Below the pieces are notes generated by a model. It was not told the origin of the DNA. It did not search any database and saw nothing but the letters and a program-made list of their open reading frames with translations. 64,000 bases of DNA from Cryptomeria japonica (Eukaryota; Streptophyta; Pinopsida; Cupressales; Cupressaceae), in NCBI RefSeq assembly GCF_030272615.1, contig NC_081412.1:543512335-543576334 (forward strand). Reading direction: 5' to 3'. The position numbers and the translations under genes are program-made. Of this stretch, positions 32,257-45,164 are shown piece after piece (position 1 is the first letter of the stretch; every line of letters starts with the position of its first letter).

Positions 32257-35213
32257 ATAAACACTAATGATTCTTGGATTATAGATAGTGGATGCTCACA
32301 TCATATGACAGGAGATAAACACAAGTTTGTTACATTAGAATATTATGATGGAGGCTATGTTAGATTTGGTAATGATGCACCATGTCCAGTGAGAGGTAAA
32401 GGATCTATAACACTTCTTGATAATGCAAGATGCAATAATGTTTATTGGGTTGAAGGTTTGAAATACAATTTGTTGAGTGTAGCACAGCTAAACAACACAG
32501 GTTACTGAATAGAATTTCAAAAGGGAATTCTCAAAGTTCATGACAAAAATGGAAAGTTAGTTGCTACCGGGACACAAACAAAAGGTAACACATTGCACCT
32601 TGACTCAACTCAGAATAAGTGTTTGCATGCAAAGTTAGATGACACCTAGTTATGGCATAAAAGGTTTTGTCATGTCAATTTTGATAATTTGATCAAAATA
32701 AGCAAGAAGCACAGAGTAAGAGGTCTACCAAGTCTTGAAAAACCTGAGAATGCTATGTGCCGAGGATGCCAGATGGGTAAGATGACAAGATCAAGCTTTA
32801 CAAGTAAGTCTTACAATTCTAAAGGAATTTTACATCTAGTGCACACTAATCTTTGTGGTCCTATGAAAGTTCAAAGTTATTATGGTGATAAATATTTCAT
32901 ATTATTTGTGGATGACTATTCAAGGATGATGTTAGCAATGTTTTTAAAAGAAAATTAGAAGCTTTTCAAATGTTTAAATGGTACAAGGCAAGAGTTGAAA
33001 ATGAAGCAGGAAGACAACTGAACAACAAAATGGAATAGCTGAGAGAAGAAACAAATCTATTGTGGATTGTGCTAGAACACTGATGATTGAAAAGAAGGTG
33101 CCACAAACATTTTGGAGAGAAGCAATAAGCACAGCAGCTTACACCTTGAACTGAGTTCAATTGAAGAAAGGTACTTTGAAGACACCATGTGAAATCTAGT
33201 ATGATAAGAAACCTAATGTAAGTTATTTTAAAATCTTTGGAAGTAGATGCTATGTTCATAAAGATGATAGAAATGGAAAATTTGATCAGAAAAGTGAAGA
33301 AGGAACATTTCTAGGTTACTCTTCTAGAAGAAAAGCATTTAAATGTTTGATCAAATCATCTAACAAAATGGTAGAAAGTGCAAATGTGAAAATTGATGAA
33401 TTTGCAGAAAGAAATGATGAAGGAAATTCCAAGGAACTAGAAGACTATGATGAATTTGTCTATGTTCAACTGAGAAGTCCTACCAAGAAGACTATTGAAG
33501 AAAATGAAGAGAATATCCAATTACTGAGTGATGAAGAAGATCATACAGAGCCTACCGAGCCTATATTAACCAAGTATGTTAGGAGACATCATGCACCAAG
33601 TCAGATTATAGGAGATAAGGATGATCCAGTGATGACAAGGAACAAACTGAGACAAAACACGTCTGATATCTGAATTTGAACCAAGAATAGTGAAAGAGGC
33701 ATTTAATAGTGAAGATTGGATAAATGCTATGACAAAAGAGATTAATCAAATCAAGAAGAATGACACATGGACACTAATTCCAAGACTGAAGGACAAAAAT
33801 GTAATCGGTACAAAGTGGATTTTCAAAAACAAGCTAAATGAAAAAGGAGAGGTCATTTGAAACAAAGCAAGACTAGTTTGCAAAGGTTATTCTCAAGAAG
33901 AAGGAATTGATTATGGTGAAAATTTTGCACCTATTGCTAGACTTGAAGGAGTAAGAAAATTGTTGGCCTATGCTGCTTTCAAAAATTTCAAGATATATCA
34001 AATGGATGTCAAATCTGCATTTCTGAATGGAATATTAGAAGAAGAAGTTTTCATTGAACAACCTGAAGGATTTGTTGAGGACAAGAATAAAGATCAGGTA
34101 TGTAAATTGAACAAAGCTTTATATGTTTTGAAACAAGCACCAAGAGCATGGTATGAAAGATTGCACTCTTATTTGATTAAGATTGGTTTTATAAGGACAA
34201 GTGAGAACGACAACATGTACATGAAGAATGATGAAAATGGAATATTGATCTCAGCCATATTTGTTGATGATATTATATTTTGTGGAAATGACTCTTTATG
34301 CAAAAAATTTGGAAATGAAATGAGCAAAGAATTTGAGATGTCATTAATTGGTGAGATAAAGTATTTTATAGGTTTACAGATACTGCAAATGAAAAATGAG
34401 ATTTTCATTACTCAATCCAAGTACATAAAGGAAATCTTGAAAAAATTTGGAATGGAGGATTCAAAACTAGTAAGTACTCCTATGACTACTAACTGTAAAT
34501 TATCAAAGAATGATGAATCTACATCTGTTGATGAGACACTTTACAGATTCATGATTGGAAAACTATGATATGTTGTTCACAGCAGACCAGATATAGCACA
34601 TGTAGTAGGTATAGTTGCAAGATTCTCTACAGATCCTAAGGAAACACACATGACAGCAATCAAAAGAATTTTTAGATACTTGAAAGGCACAGAGGATTAT
34701 GGCTTAGTATATCAGAAAGGAAATGATTTTGATTTAAAAGTTTATACTGATGCTGATTGGGCAGGCAACATTGATGATAGAAAAAGCACAAGTGGAGGAG
34801 CTTTCTTTTTAGGAGAAAAACTAGTGAGTTGGCTTAGCAAGAAACAAGGATGTGTTTCACAGTCAATAGCAGAAGCTGAATACGTTGTTGCATCATTGAA
34901 TTGTACCAACATTGCATGGGCCAAACAACTATTGGAAGGTATAAATGAGAAAGTTACCGAACTGGTAACTATATTCTGTGACAATACTAGTGCCATTAAT
35001 ATTTCAAAGAATCATGTAATGCACTCTAAGACAAAGCACATATCTATCAAATATCATTATCTTAGAGACGAAGCTCAAGAGAAGAAAATGGTATTGGAGT
35101 ATGTTAGCACAAAGGAACAAATAGCAGATATCTTCACCAAACCACTAGCAAGGGACACTTTTGAATATCTCAGAAGTAAGTTAGGGGTCCTTCCCCTATC
35201 TTCTACTCATTGA
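32257..35213 (+). pseudogene. pol: Copia pol of element 4: PR, INT, RT, RNase H with several lesions
   Basis: Protease shows DSGCSHHMTG at about 32284. Stops lie at 32506 and 32647. The integrase zinc-binding part follows, and the first catalytic Asp reads Asn (HTNLCGPM). A stop at about 32956 and a deletion of about 100 bp near 33017 remove the second Asp and its RSDRGGEF context. Further stops lie at 33152 and 33197. The reverse transcriptase (33700-34570) keeps [11 protein letters not shown] and the FVDDII form of the YVDD motif. A stop at 34566 precedes RNase H (34650-35213), which keeps YTDADWAG, AEAEY and CDNTSA. It ends with a typical copia tail (ADIFTKPL). Confidence 0.9.
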
Positions 35214-35451
35214 CCAAGTTTGGTGAAAGCATCAATCCAATGACTCTAATGAATATCTTTTGGGAGTTGATGCTGATTTATACACTTTAAGATGTTTTCT
35301 AAAGGTGTACAGGAAATAATACAGGAAATATTATAGGGAATAGGAATTGAAGACAAAATGCTCTAACCGAGACTCAGTTGATACACAACAGCAAGAAATA
35401 ACTTCTTACATAAAGTAATTATGCTTTAGTTCTTTACTTTTTGGCATGGTT

Positions 35452-35467
35452 GTCAAAGGGGGAGAAG
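35452..35467 (+). other. Upstream polypurine-tract copy of element 4
   Basis: GTCAAAGGGGGAGAAG lies about 200 bases before the true PPT. Further AAGAAGACC-type purine runs follow up to about 35580. Confidence 0.55.
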
Positions 35468-35649
35468 ACTACTATAAAGAGGAAGAAGACCTATCAGGGG
35501 AGAAGACTAAAAGAAAACTGAGCAGATTACAGATTGGAAAGAAGACTGAAAACAGAAGAAGTCTAATGTATGGGGGAGAGCATTTCAACATTTCAGAATC
35601 ACAACAATCTGAATCTTTTAAGGTCAAATCAATTGGTTTTTCCATCAAT

Positions 35650-35664
35650 GCCAAAGGGGGAGAT
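35650..35664 (+). other. Polypurine tract of element 4
   Basis: GCCAAAGGGGGAGAT abuts the 3' LTR. Confidence 0.8.
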
Positions 35665-37208
35665 TGTTGGCAATATTGCATTATAACAGACAATCAAAGA
35701 TTGTTGGCATTTCCTAAGGATATTGAGAAGGTTGTTGATGATTATGGATATAATTGAGTAAAGATGTTTACTATCTTGATATTATTATTTTGTCATTGAT
35801 GTCAAGAAATTGATTTTCTAATTCAGTATGATGTTGCCATATCTTGAGAAGTATGATGTGAAGATTATAAAGATGTCAATAAAAGATATAGGAAAGAATA
35901 TGATGAATAAGGGGATGATTAAGGTATTCAATGGGCAACTAGTACTGAGTCAGACAATGATGAGATCATGAGTTTTAGATTGTTTTAACATCATACATAT
36001 GTTGTAAAATATAAAGGTTAATACTATACTATGTTATCAAGCAAAGAACCTAGTTGGTAAACCCTAAGGAACCTAGTCAGTAAACCCTAAGGTTATCGCT
36101 ATCGGTTAGTGAAGGCAGAATGTCTACCGAGTGAAGTTTAGCATTCATCAAGTTGTTACCGAGTTGTAACCGAGCTATAACAGAATGCATTAAATGTTTA
36201 CATGTGTTATTTAATGAAGGAAGCTGATGAGCTAGAACTAATCAATGATTGGTGAGCCATGAATGAAGTTTGTTAACAAATCTAAGGTAATGAAAAGTCA
36301 GCATGAAGATCTACAACTTAGAATGAACCGCAATACCTTGGCACAAGTTCCAAGACTAATATACAAGTTCCAAGGTAGGGTAAAATGTTTTCAGATCAAA
36401 AAATGCATTGAACCTGGACAAGATTGAAGATCCGATGGCTATGATTGATCATGGGAAATGTGATCAAGGAGATTAAGCAGTTACCTAATTGTTTATAAAT
36501 AGGAAACTGTTGATAAACAATGTATGTGGGCAAGTGTATGCACAAGGGTGCTACATAGTGATTACCAAGCACAGAAGCTTGAAGACCTGTTTGAGTAACA
36601 AAGTATAGAAGCCCAGTAGATAGACAAGATTATTTGTATGTCTAGATTGTATTGAACAAATAAGAATCTGCTTTAGCATTTTAGATGTGAAGTTGCAGAT
36701 AGATTTTATTATTGTTATTTTGTGAAAGTGACAGAAAATCTCTTAACCGAGTGGACTTAACAATTTTATTTGTAAAACCCTCTAGCAAGGTGACATTCTG
36801 ATTGAGTGTTTGAAATCCTTTAACAAGGTCACTTCTAACAAGGTGAAGATCGTAACAGATTTGAGGGAAATCGCTTAACTGGGTCACATCTAGCAATGTG
36901 TTTGTAATCTTTAATAGGATTTTCTTTTAACCGAGCATACTCTAGAAGAGTATATTTCTTAGTGGGTCTAAAATCCCATAGTGGTTTTTCCCTATTTGGG
37001 TTTCCACGTTAAATTTGGTGTTATGAGGTTTATGATGTTCATATGCTTTTGAGTTTGCATGTTTTACAGTTTTGGTTATATTACTGAAATATATGTTACC
37101 GAGGTTGAATCTGATGTTTTTATGGAAGATTAAGTTTGTTTTATTCACCGCCCCCTCTCATCTTGTTGGCTATTGGATCTATAGTTATATTAAGTATCAG
37201 AACTATCA
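35665..37208 (+). repeat. 3' LTR of element 4
   Basis: It aligns end to end with 29526-31070, including the 31-bp extra segment and the TATA box (about 36494). It ends AGAACTATCA before GTAAA. Confidence 0.92.
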
Positions 37209-37535
37209 GTAAAGATTAATGCATGAAACAAAAAGACAATAACATCCACAACACATAACATGAATATTTGTATGTGGAAACCCTGTAAGGGGAAAAACCA
37301 CGGTGGGAAACCCTACCCACAATTAGATGATACTACTGCAGATAGTATGTGTATACAAATGGGGTTTGCACATGCAGAAAGGCCAAGTGCCTAGAGCTCA
37401 CTGCTCAAACACAAATAGGAGTCACACTGACTACAATTGGATGGTTAAATCCAATAAGGATGTACTGCTCAAATTAGCATCTTTCTATGCTAGATTCAGT
37501 ATTGGTGTAGTTCTGACTATTTTCACAAAAACCCT
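37209..37535 (-). repeat. Element 6: LTR fragment, right part, running into the gap
   Basis: It begins with the second GTAAA target copy and continues the minus-strand LTR. On the minus strand the GTGAGCTCTAG, GGGTAGGGTTTCCCACCGTGG and TTTCCACAT wording resembles the LTR of element 3, so element 6 is a relative of that family. The rest lies in or beyond the N gap, so I cannot tell whether it is a solo LTR. Confidence 0.6.
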
Positions 37536-38035
37536 NNNNNNNNNNNNNNNNNNNNNNNNNNNNNNNNNNNNNNNNNNNNNNNNNNNNNNNNNNNNNNNNN
37601 NNNNNNNNNNNNNNNNNNNNNNNNNNNNNNNNNNNNNNNNNNNNNNNNNNNNNNNNNNNNNNNNNNNNNNNNNNNNNNNNNNNNNNNNNNNNNNNNNNNN
37701 NNNNNNNNNNNNNNNNNNNNNNNNNNNNNNNNNNNNNNNNNNNNNNNNNNNNNNNNNNNNNNNNNNNNNNNNNNNNNNNNNNNNNNNNNNNNNNNNNNNN
37801 NNNNNNNNNNNNNNNNNNNNNNNNNNNNNNNNNNNNNNNNNNNNNNNNNNNNNNNNNNNNNNNNNNNNNNNNNNNNNNNNNNNNNNNNNNNNNNNNNNNN
37901 NNNNNNNNNNNNNNNNNNNNNNNNNNNNNNNNNNNNNNNNNNNNNNNNNNNNNNNNNNNNNNNNNNNNNNNNNNNNNNNNNNNNNNNNNNNNNNNNNNNN
38001 NNNNNNNNNNNNNNNNNNNNNNNNNNNNNNNNNNN
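37536..38035. other. Assembly gap, 500 N
   Basis: Exactly 500 undetermined bases. Translated ORFs crossing it have no meaning. The round number suggests a placeholder, so the real size is unknown. Confidence 0.99.
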
Positions 38036-38267
38036 CATCTAATTTATTCATCAATGTCTACTCCCTTTTCTTATTAATTGGATGTATTTCATCTTATAGC
38101 AAAAACATGTTAGTATTATGTGTAATGGGTAGATCTAAGAGATCTTAAAGGTGAATTGTTGAGTCCTTAAGCAAATGATGTACTGGGTTGGTGGATGCTT
38201 CCCATGGAGACATGCCATATTTTGATTGTTGACCAAAAAGACAATAAAATGTGAATTTCTCTATTGT
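38036..38267. other. Short non-coding stretch after the gap
   Basis: Ordinary mixed sequence; I see nothing that identifies it. Confidence 0.3.
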
Positions 38268-38438
38268 CAATATCTCCTTCTCTCTATATCCATCCTTGTT
38301 CTCTCTCTTTTTCTCTATTTTACCTCTCTATCAATCTACCTCTCTCATAATCATAAGTCCCTATCTATCTCTTTATTTATATTCATCTCCTTTAAATACC
38401 TCTTTCTATATTCCCATCTCTCTATCAATATTCCTCTA

Positions 38439-38502
<64 letters not shown>

Positions 38503-38727
38503 TCTATCTCTCTCATATATATTCTTCTCCTTATATACATTTACCTTTCTCCATTATTTATTTTTCCTCTTTCAAACAACTTCCTCCCTCTCCCTCTCCC
38601 TCGCGCCCTCTTTCTCTTTCTACCATCATCTTTATCTTGAAATCTATATATATTTTTATGTTTATCTCTCTTTCTCTTCATCTCTCTCTTTGTTTCATTA
38701 GATTCTTTTAACTCAACTCTTCCCCCA

Positions 38728-38788
<61 letters not shown>

Positions 38789-40024
38789 CTCCTACTCTAA
38801 ATCTCTATATTTTTATTTATAACTCACTTGAATGTCTCTTATCTCCATCTATCCATATCTTTCTCTACTTCTATCTCCTTATTTCTCTATCTCTCTCCCT
38901 ATCTCTATTTATTTATTTATCCCTCTCTATATCTCTTTACCACCCTCTATCTATATCTATTATTCTCCCTCTCTCCCTCTTTATACATTTAGCTATCTCT
39001 CTCTCACCCCTTTTCTTCCATATCTCCCTCTACCTATCTCTCTCTCCCTCTGTCCCTCTACCAATTTCTCTCCCTCTCTCCCCCTCTTTCCTCCCTCTCT
39101 TTTTGTGTCTCCCCTCTCTCTTTCTCTTTGTCTCTCTCCCTCCCTAGCTCACTCCCTATCTCTACCTCTCTACCCTTCTCTTCCCATATATTTTTTTATC
39201 TCTCTTTCCTTTCTCGTATATCTCTATCTCTCCCTCTTTCTTTTGTCCCTCTCTCCATCTTCTCCTATTTCTATCTTTCTCTCTCCATCTCTATTTGCCT
39301 ATCTCTACTTCTCCTTATTTGTTTTACTCTCAATTTGTCTCTTTGTTTATTTCCCTCTCACCCTCTCTCTGTATATCCTTATATCTCTATCACTCTATCA
39401 TCATCTATATCTCTCACTATCTATCTCTCTCCCTCTTCCTCCACATATCTCTATCTTTGTATGTCTCTTTATCTTTATCTCCCTTTACCTATCTATATCT
39501 CTCCATCGATTTATTTTCCTCATCATCTCTCCCTTTATCTTTCTCTCTACTCTTCTATCTTTACACATGTAACCCTCTCTATATCCATCTATCTCTCCCC
39601 CCTCTCTTTCCCTCTCCTTTTTATACCTCTCTCTAAATATATCTCCTTGCATATTCATTTCCATCTCTCCATATTTTTCCTATTTCTCCCTCTATATATA
39701 TCTTGTTAACTACCCATCTTTGTCTACCCCTATATCGCTCTATCTAACTCTCTCTCAATATCACTCCCAATCTCTAAATTTATCTTCTATCTCTCCCTCT
39801 CTCATTCTCTTCCTTCGTCTCCCTCTATATATTTATCTCTTCCATCGCTATCCTTCCATCCTCCTCTCCCTATCTCTGACTCTCCTCTCAATTTCCATCT
39901 CCTTCTCCATATCTATCTGTATCCCATATCTCTATCTCCTGACCCCTCTCTCATTGTTTGTTTCTTCCCCCTCTATCTCTCCTTCTTTATATACTTACCT
40001 ATCCATCTTTCTTTCTCTTTATAT
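38268..40024. repeat. 1.75-kb pyrimidine-rich (CT/CTAT) low-complexity tract
   Basis: The plus strand is almost all C and T with short TAT and TTTA interruptions. Perfect CT runs of about 55 bp lie at 38444-38498 and 38731-38785. Long apparent ORFs here encode only Ser/Leu/Tyr/Pro low-complexity sequence and follow from the lack of stop codons in such DNA; they are not genes. Such strand asymmetry can form triplex structures in vitro. Any function is unknown. Confidence 0.93.
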
Positions 40025-43000
40025 TGTAAACATAAATTGAGCATATTGATAATGGGCTCTAATTATTGACCTCCCATATCTTTTCAGCGTAACCATTGCA
40101 CACCAAGGTGCAATTGCTACAAAAAATGGCGGCCAATGTTTGTAGTGTACAAAGCACTGCATGAAAATGTCCAAATTGTACATACGTAGTTTCAGACATA
40201 CCACCATTTATGAATTGCTCTGCAATCAAGTAGTATTCTTCTCCCCCATTACATTCTCTTGCACAATACCTGCCATTACTTTGCTTCGATCATAGAACAA
40301 CATTTTTTAATTTAATAAAAATCAACCCCAACATTATTATCACATGCCCAATGACAGAGTGACATCAAAGACAAATTAAATGAAATGACACAACTTGAAT
40401 TGAGTACACATGGCAATACAATTGAAATTGAAAAATCAAAATGATGACTTATAGATTAGCAAAGTCACAAAGCATAAAATTCATCATCATTTACCTTGTA
40501 TGTTTGATCACTGACAATGATAAAAATATCCTATTGAATATGTATTTATATACATTTTTTTATGCACAAGTTTTAGTTGTACTCACTTCTAACCTCGTAT
40601 TTGTAAAATCATAATTTCCCTCCTACATTGGCTTTAACAAGAGTTTGAAATTTACTAGGTATCATGGCTTTAACAAGAGTTTGAAATTTTAAAATAATAT
40701 TTTAAATTTTGTATAATATAATTATTAACTTTATTTTTTATTGAATTTTATATTTATTAATGGTAGAGATATCATGTGTTTAGTATTTAATTGTGTTTTT
40801 CATAAATAAAGTTTATATTAAAATATATTTATTGTTATTATACATTAGGTTTTATATAATATATATTTTTAAATAAAAAATATATTATAATATATAATTA
40901 ATTTATAATACTGATTAAAATATTAAATATATTATATGTTAAGCATTATTTATATTTATTATTTAATATGGTTAGAAGTGAGCCACTTAATGAAATGATG
41001 GTTTTTTGTCACTTTATGGCTTGTTGTTCATTATTTTGGTTCTTTGTTTCCCATTTTTCAATCCTTGTCATTTATTTTCTCATTTTATCTATTATTTGTT
41101 TATAAGAGATTATATTATTATGCTTTAGTAGGGTCTCATAAATAAGTTACCTTCTATGAGTTCCTATTCATTGAGAAAAGTATCATTGAGCAAGTGCCTT
41201 CATATTTGAGCATTATGGAGAAACAAGATAGAACAACCTACATGCAAGTATATGTTTTCATGATTGATCTTGTTATTCCTTGTCATGTCTTGTTATTGCA
41301 TCAAAACTTAAATGACATATCTAAAGAGAATTACATCACTACCTTTATCAATTCTTAAGGTAATATTACTTTGATTTAGCATTTCAATACTGGTTTAGCA
41401 TCTATCCTACCAAGGGTAAGCTCTCTTTCTCATCATTATAGTTGTACTGAAGGTGGAAACATCAACATGGACTTTGAATTAGGAAAGCCTTTATACAACA
41501 CAACATATTTTCCTTTTATGCATTTAGGTTACAAATTGAAGAGTTAAAAGTTACAAACTTGTGTAGAGTAGATTGAGATGCATAGTTTCAGACTTTAATA
41601 GGTGAAAACCCTTAGACTATGCCAATTTTATCACTTGATTGACACTTTAAAGTTGGAATTTGGAGGTAAATATCAATATAGTCTATATATCTATAATTTG
41701 AAGCCTTAGCAAACACAGACACCTCCAAGTCTATGGTTACTAGCTCACTAGACCAACACTTTTAGCTATAGATTTCAATAATAGTTTTTTCTTTGCGTCT
41801 CATTTCTTGATTTGTACTTTTATGTATTCTTTGTGTTCTATATCAATTTGTTGATGTTGAACCTTATCAATTTTGCATCAATTTATGTAGATGCTATCTC
41901 TTCATATCAAATTATGTCCAATCATATTAAACATTAAAAAAGAGAAAATAATAATTCACAACATACAACAATCCTTTAGGAATAAAGTTTGATCTTGGTG
42001 GCTATTTCCTCACATGAATGATATTGATTTAGATCCTAGTTTATATCTCTAGGCTAGGACTCCATTTTCCCATCATTTTACACCACTAATTAGGATGAAG
42101 GTGTATTTACCTACATAGTTAAACCTAAAAATAAATAAGATTACTCTCTACCATATCATTATATCATCTATTATTGAATCCATATGCTATTATTTGATTA
42201 TTGGAGGTCACTTCATCAAAGTGGTCTACTATATTTATGATCTTTTCATTTATTTCCAAGATATTATAACAATTTTAAAAGTACATTATGAAATATTTAT
42301 TCATCTATTCTTTGTATTTTGTGGGAAATGTGAATTTTAAATATAGTATAAGTTGTCAATGGTGCATGTAAGGCTAAAATTATTTTTATTTAATTTAACA
42401 TATATTGTCTTTTCTTTTTGCTCATTTTCTTATTTTTTTCTAAGAAATGTAAGTGGTTTTATATCTTTAAATTCTATTTAGGGTTTCATTATTTTTTCCC
42501 TTTTTGTACATTTAAATAAAACTAATAATAGAGAGGGAGATACTTTTCTCAATTATTGCAAGTACATGTCACTACTGATTGGACAATTAATAAGAATACA
42601 CACAAAATTAACATGAATCTATTCACTTGTTAATATTTTGTGAACCCAATCCTTATAAAAGTGTGAGATAAGAGAACATAAGCACAATATGAGCTAACAA
42701 ATTCTCCAACAGTTTTTATAGACACCATAATACTTACGATATCATTATATATCAAAGATCAAGTTGAGCTAGTGTAATTATGGAAATTACATGTATTTTA
42801 TAATTTTAACACTCATATTAGAATTTATCTCACGTAGCATGCTCTTAGGTTCATTCAAACATATCATACCCATTTTCTTACTCTTGCTAATTAGATAAAG
42901 AAAAAGAGGGCCCAAAGCCTTATATAATAGCCAACCAGGTGGACAAGATGGAGGAATTCACAAGTAGTGAGACCACCAAAACCAAAATAGAGGAGACCCT

Positions 43001-43583
43001 TTTATGAAAGAGAGGCTTTTGATTGGAGCCACAAACTAGTGGTCACATGGGTCTCAAACCCATAAAAGCTTTATATTTTTAGAATTGAGGGGTTTAAGAA
43101 GGTAACTTGAATCATCTTCAAAAAAATAAAAATGTTTGCACAAGAAATAAAGCAGCCAAGGTAGCATTAAATAATAATGTATTATGAAAGGATTCTTGCA
43201 ACCTTTACCTAAAGTATCACCTTGAAAAATATCTCACAAATAACTAGTTTTGGAAGGTACGGAAAAACCATGCAACAATAGAATCACCTAGCCATTTCAT
43301 AAAAAAACACTGAACAAGATAGTCAAATAATGGACTAGAACAAAAGAAACCAATAAGTTTTGCCAGGCTCTCTGAAACCTTTTACTAGTAGGATCACCTT
43401 GAACAAAGATCTTCTTTGACAAGGAATATAAATATTTAAAAAGAACCTAGTTTGGAAGGCACCCAGAAACCTTGAAACAACAAAATCACCTTTTAGGATA
43501 AAAGTCCTACCAAGCTACAAAGCTAGAACCCCATCAGGATCTACAACAGGGTCAACCTAAAGGTTGGAAGAAGTAGTAACCCT
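40025..43583. other. AT-rich intergenic DNA, no gene seen
   Basis: A small tandem repeat (GGCTTTAACAAGAGTTTGAA at 40630 and 40666, period 36) is followed by extremely AT-rich DNA at 40690-40975. From about 43130 to 43540 loose repeats of a TAGGATCACCTTGAAC-like phrase occur, alternating with AAACCTT phrases. No ORF, RNA gene or element terminus is convincing. Confidence 0.5.
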
Positions 43584-45129
43584 CTAGAACATGACCATCA
43601 TCAAACCCACCTCCATAGGGCACACACTTGCATAGGTAGAATGACCATTGGAACAAACTTGAGAATCTATCAAAGGGACCATAGTCAAACCCATCTCCAC
43701 CATAGGGCACATACTAGTATATGTAGAGTCATCATTGAAATAAGGTCCCGAATCTAGCAAAGGGTTCCAATTAACACACCCTAAAAGGATGAAACAAGAA
43801 ATGAACAACCATCGATCATTAGGAAGCACAAAAGTTGAAACTCTCACTCCCTAGTTAGAAACAACTATGGTGCTAGAACTCATAGCCAAAATAGCCACGT
43901 AGTAGTGGCCAAAAAAGAAACTAAACATAGTAGGGATGTGAATAAATCCAAATTTAAGGGGACAAGAAACCTTAATCCCTAAGAATAGAGTAATCCAAGA
44001 TGGAAGAATGTAGATCCACACCAAGAAGAAATCAATGGAGTAGAACTTGACCAAACCCAAGGCACCCATAAAACGACATGCAGAAGCAACTAGACACACA
44101 TAAAAATAAAATAAGTGAAGACTCGACCAAGAAAGAGGTAGAGCCAATGCAGCCCTCATCACCCATTCCATCCAGATCTCCATGATAAAAATATTTCTCC
44201 TCTCCAACCCCTTCTCCTCCATCTCTTGAAGCCCAAGCACCTTTGACTCCTTTGGTCAACCTTAAAGAATCAAGACCGAATCCAACATGGCTAAGAAAAT
44301 GAACACAAAATATTGGAAATCACCAACTAAGATAAGTAAGAACAACCAATAGATCAATGAAGGAAGCTTGGACAAGCTATGACTCCAACAAGTTACCCAC
44401 AAACAAAGTGCCACTAGCCATGTGTAGGTAAAACTAGATGCCTCTAAGTACGAAACATGCTAGACATCGAAGGAGAAAGCACATAGGGAGAGAACCCATA
44501 ACAACCATGGCCAAACCCACACCAACAATTGGACCCTCCCCATTGACATTGTCATGTTCATCCCCATCTCTGTCATTTCCTATGGCTTCAGAAACCCTCG
44601 CTGTTGTTTTTCTTCTTGTCTTCATCAATTATTTTTTTATTTCTCACTCTTGGTGTTAATATAGGATTTTGAAATTGTATTTTTATATTTCTTACATGAG
44701 TGAATAATTTTTTTGTTTTAACCCAATATCCTCTTATCATTTGAAGCCTTTTTGGCCTTGTTATACTTAGAAAAATGTTTGATGTATGAATATCCACATA
44801 ATGGATTAACATCCTTTGATTTTTTAGATATAATATGTTGTTACCTAAACATGCACATATAATTAATGTTGGATCTATTTGATGAATCCCAACAACTTAA
44901 TTTTTCCATGTCCCTTCATTTTCTTAAACTTCCCACTTTTGAGTCTCTATCTCACAAGCATTCTCAAGCTTTTCTTGAAATATTCTAGTTCATTCTTGAT
45001 CATTTGAGTAATATATTTGTGAATTAAATATTATCTTCTATGAGTTTAAACTAACATTGATAGAATTATGGTAAAAAAGATACAAAAGAAAATCACACTT
45101 TACAATTTAAAAGCAACAATAGAATCATT
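43584..45129. other. Intergenic DNA with an 84-bp duplication; possible LINE leader
   Basis: The phrase TCAAACCCACCTCCATAGGG at 43601 returns with changes at 43685 (period 84). ORFs on both strands near 43851-44660 overlap each other and have no recognised content. Since an L1-like ORF1 starts just downstream, this may be the LINE 5' leader, which often holds tandem repeats, but nothing proves it. Confidence 0.35.
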
Positions 45130-45164
45130 TTTGAGCAATTAAGAAGCGGGAGAAGGGAGCAAAT

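Larger units (their letters stand above)
29526..37208 (+). mobile_element. Element 4: structurally complete Ty1/copia (Sirevirus-like) retrotransposon
   Basis: LTRs of 1545 and 1544 bp, a perfect GTAAA target duplication, a primer site, gag-pol and two purine tracts are all in place. The LTRs differ by only a few percent by eye, so this is among the younger insertions. Gag-pol carries several stops, a frameshift and a deletion of about 100 bp in the integrase, so it cannot move by itself. Element 5 belongs to the same family in the other orientation. Confidence 0.92.

Noticed and set aside
37327-38148. ORFs of up to 273 codons across the N gap
   Set aside because: Most of their length is undetermined sequence.
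38226-40040. Long plus-strand ORFs in the CT tract
   Set aside because: They overlap each other in all three frames and contain only Ser/Leu/Tyr/Pro repeats; they exist because pyrimidine-only DNA has no stop codons.
44032-44660. Small ORFs on both strands as host genes
   Set aside because: They overlap antisense to each other, have no recognised domain and lie in repeat-like DNA.
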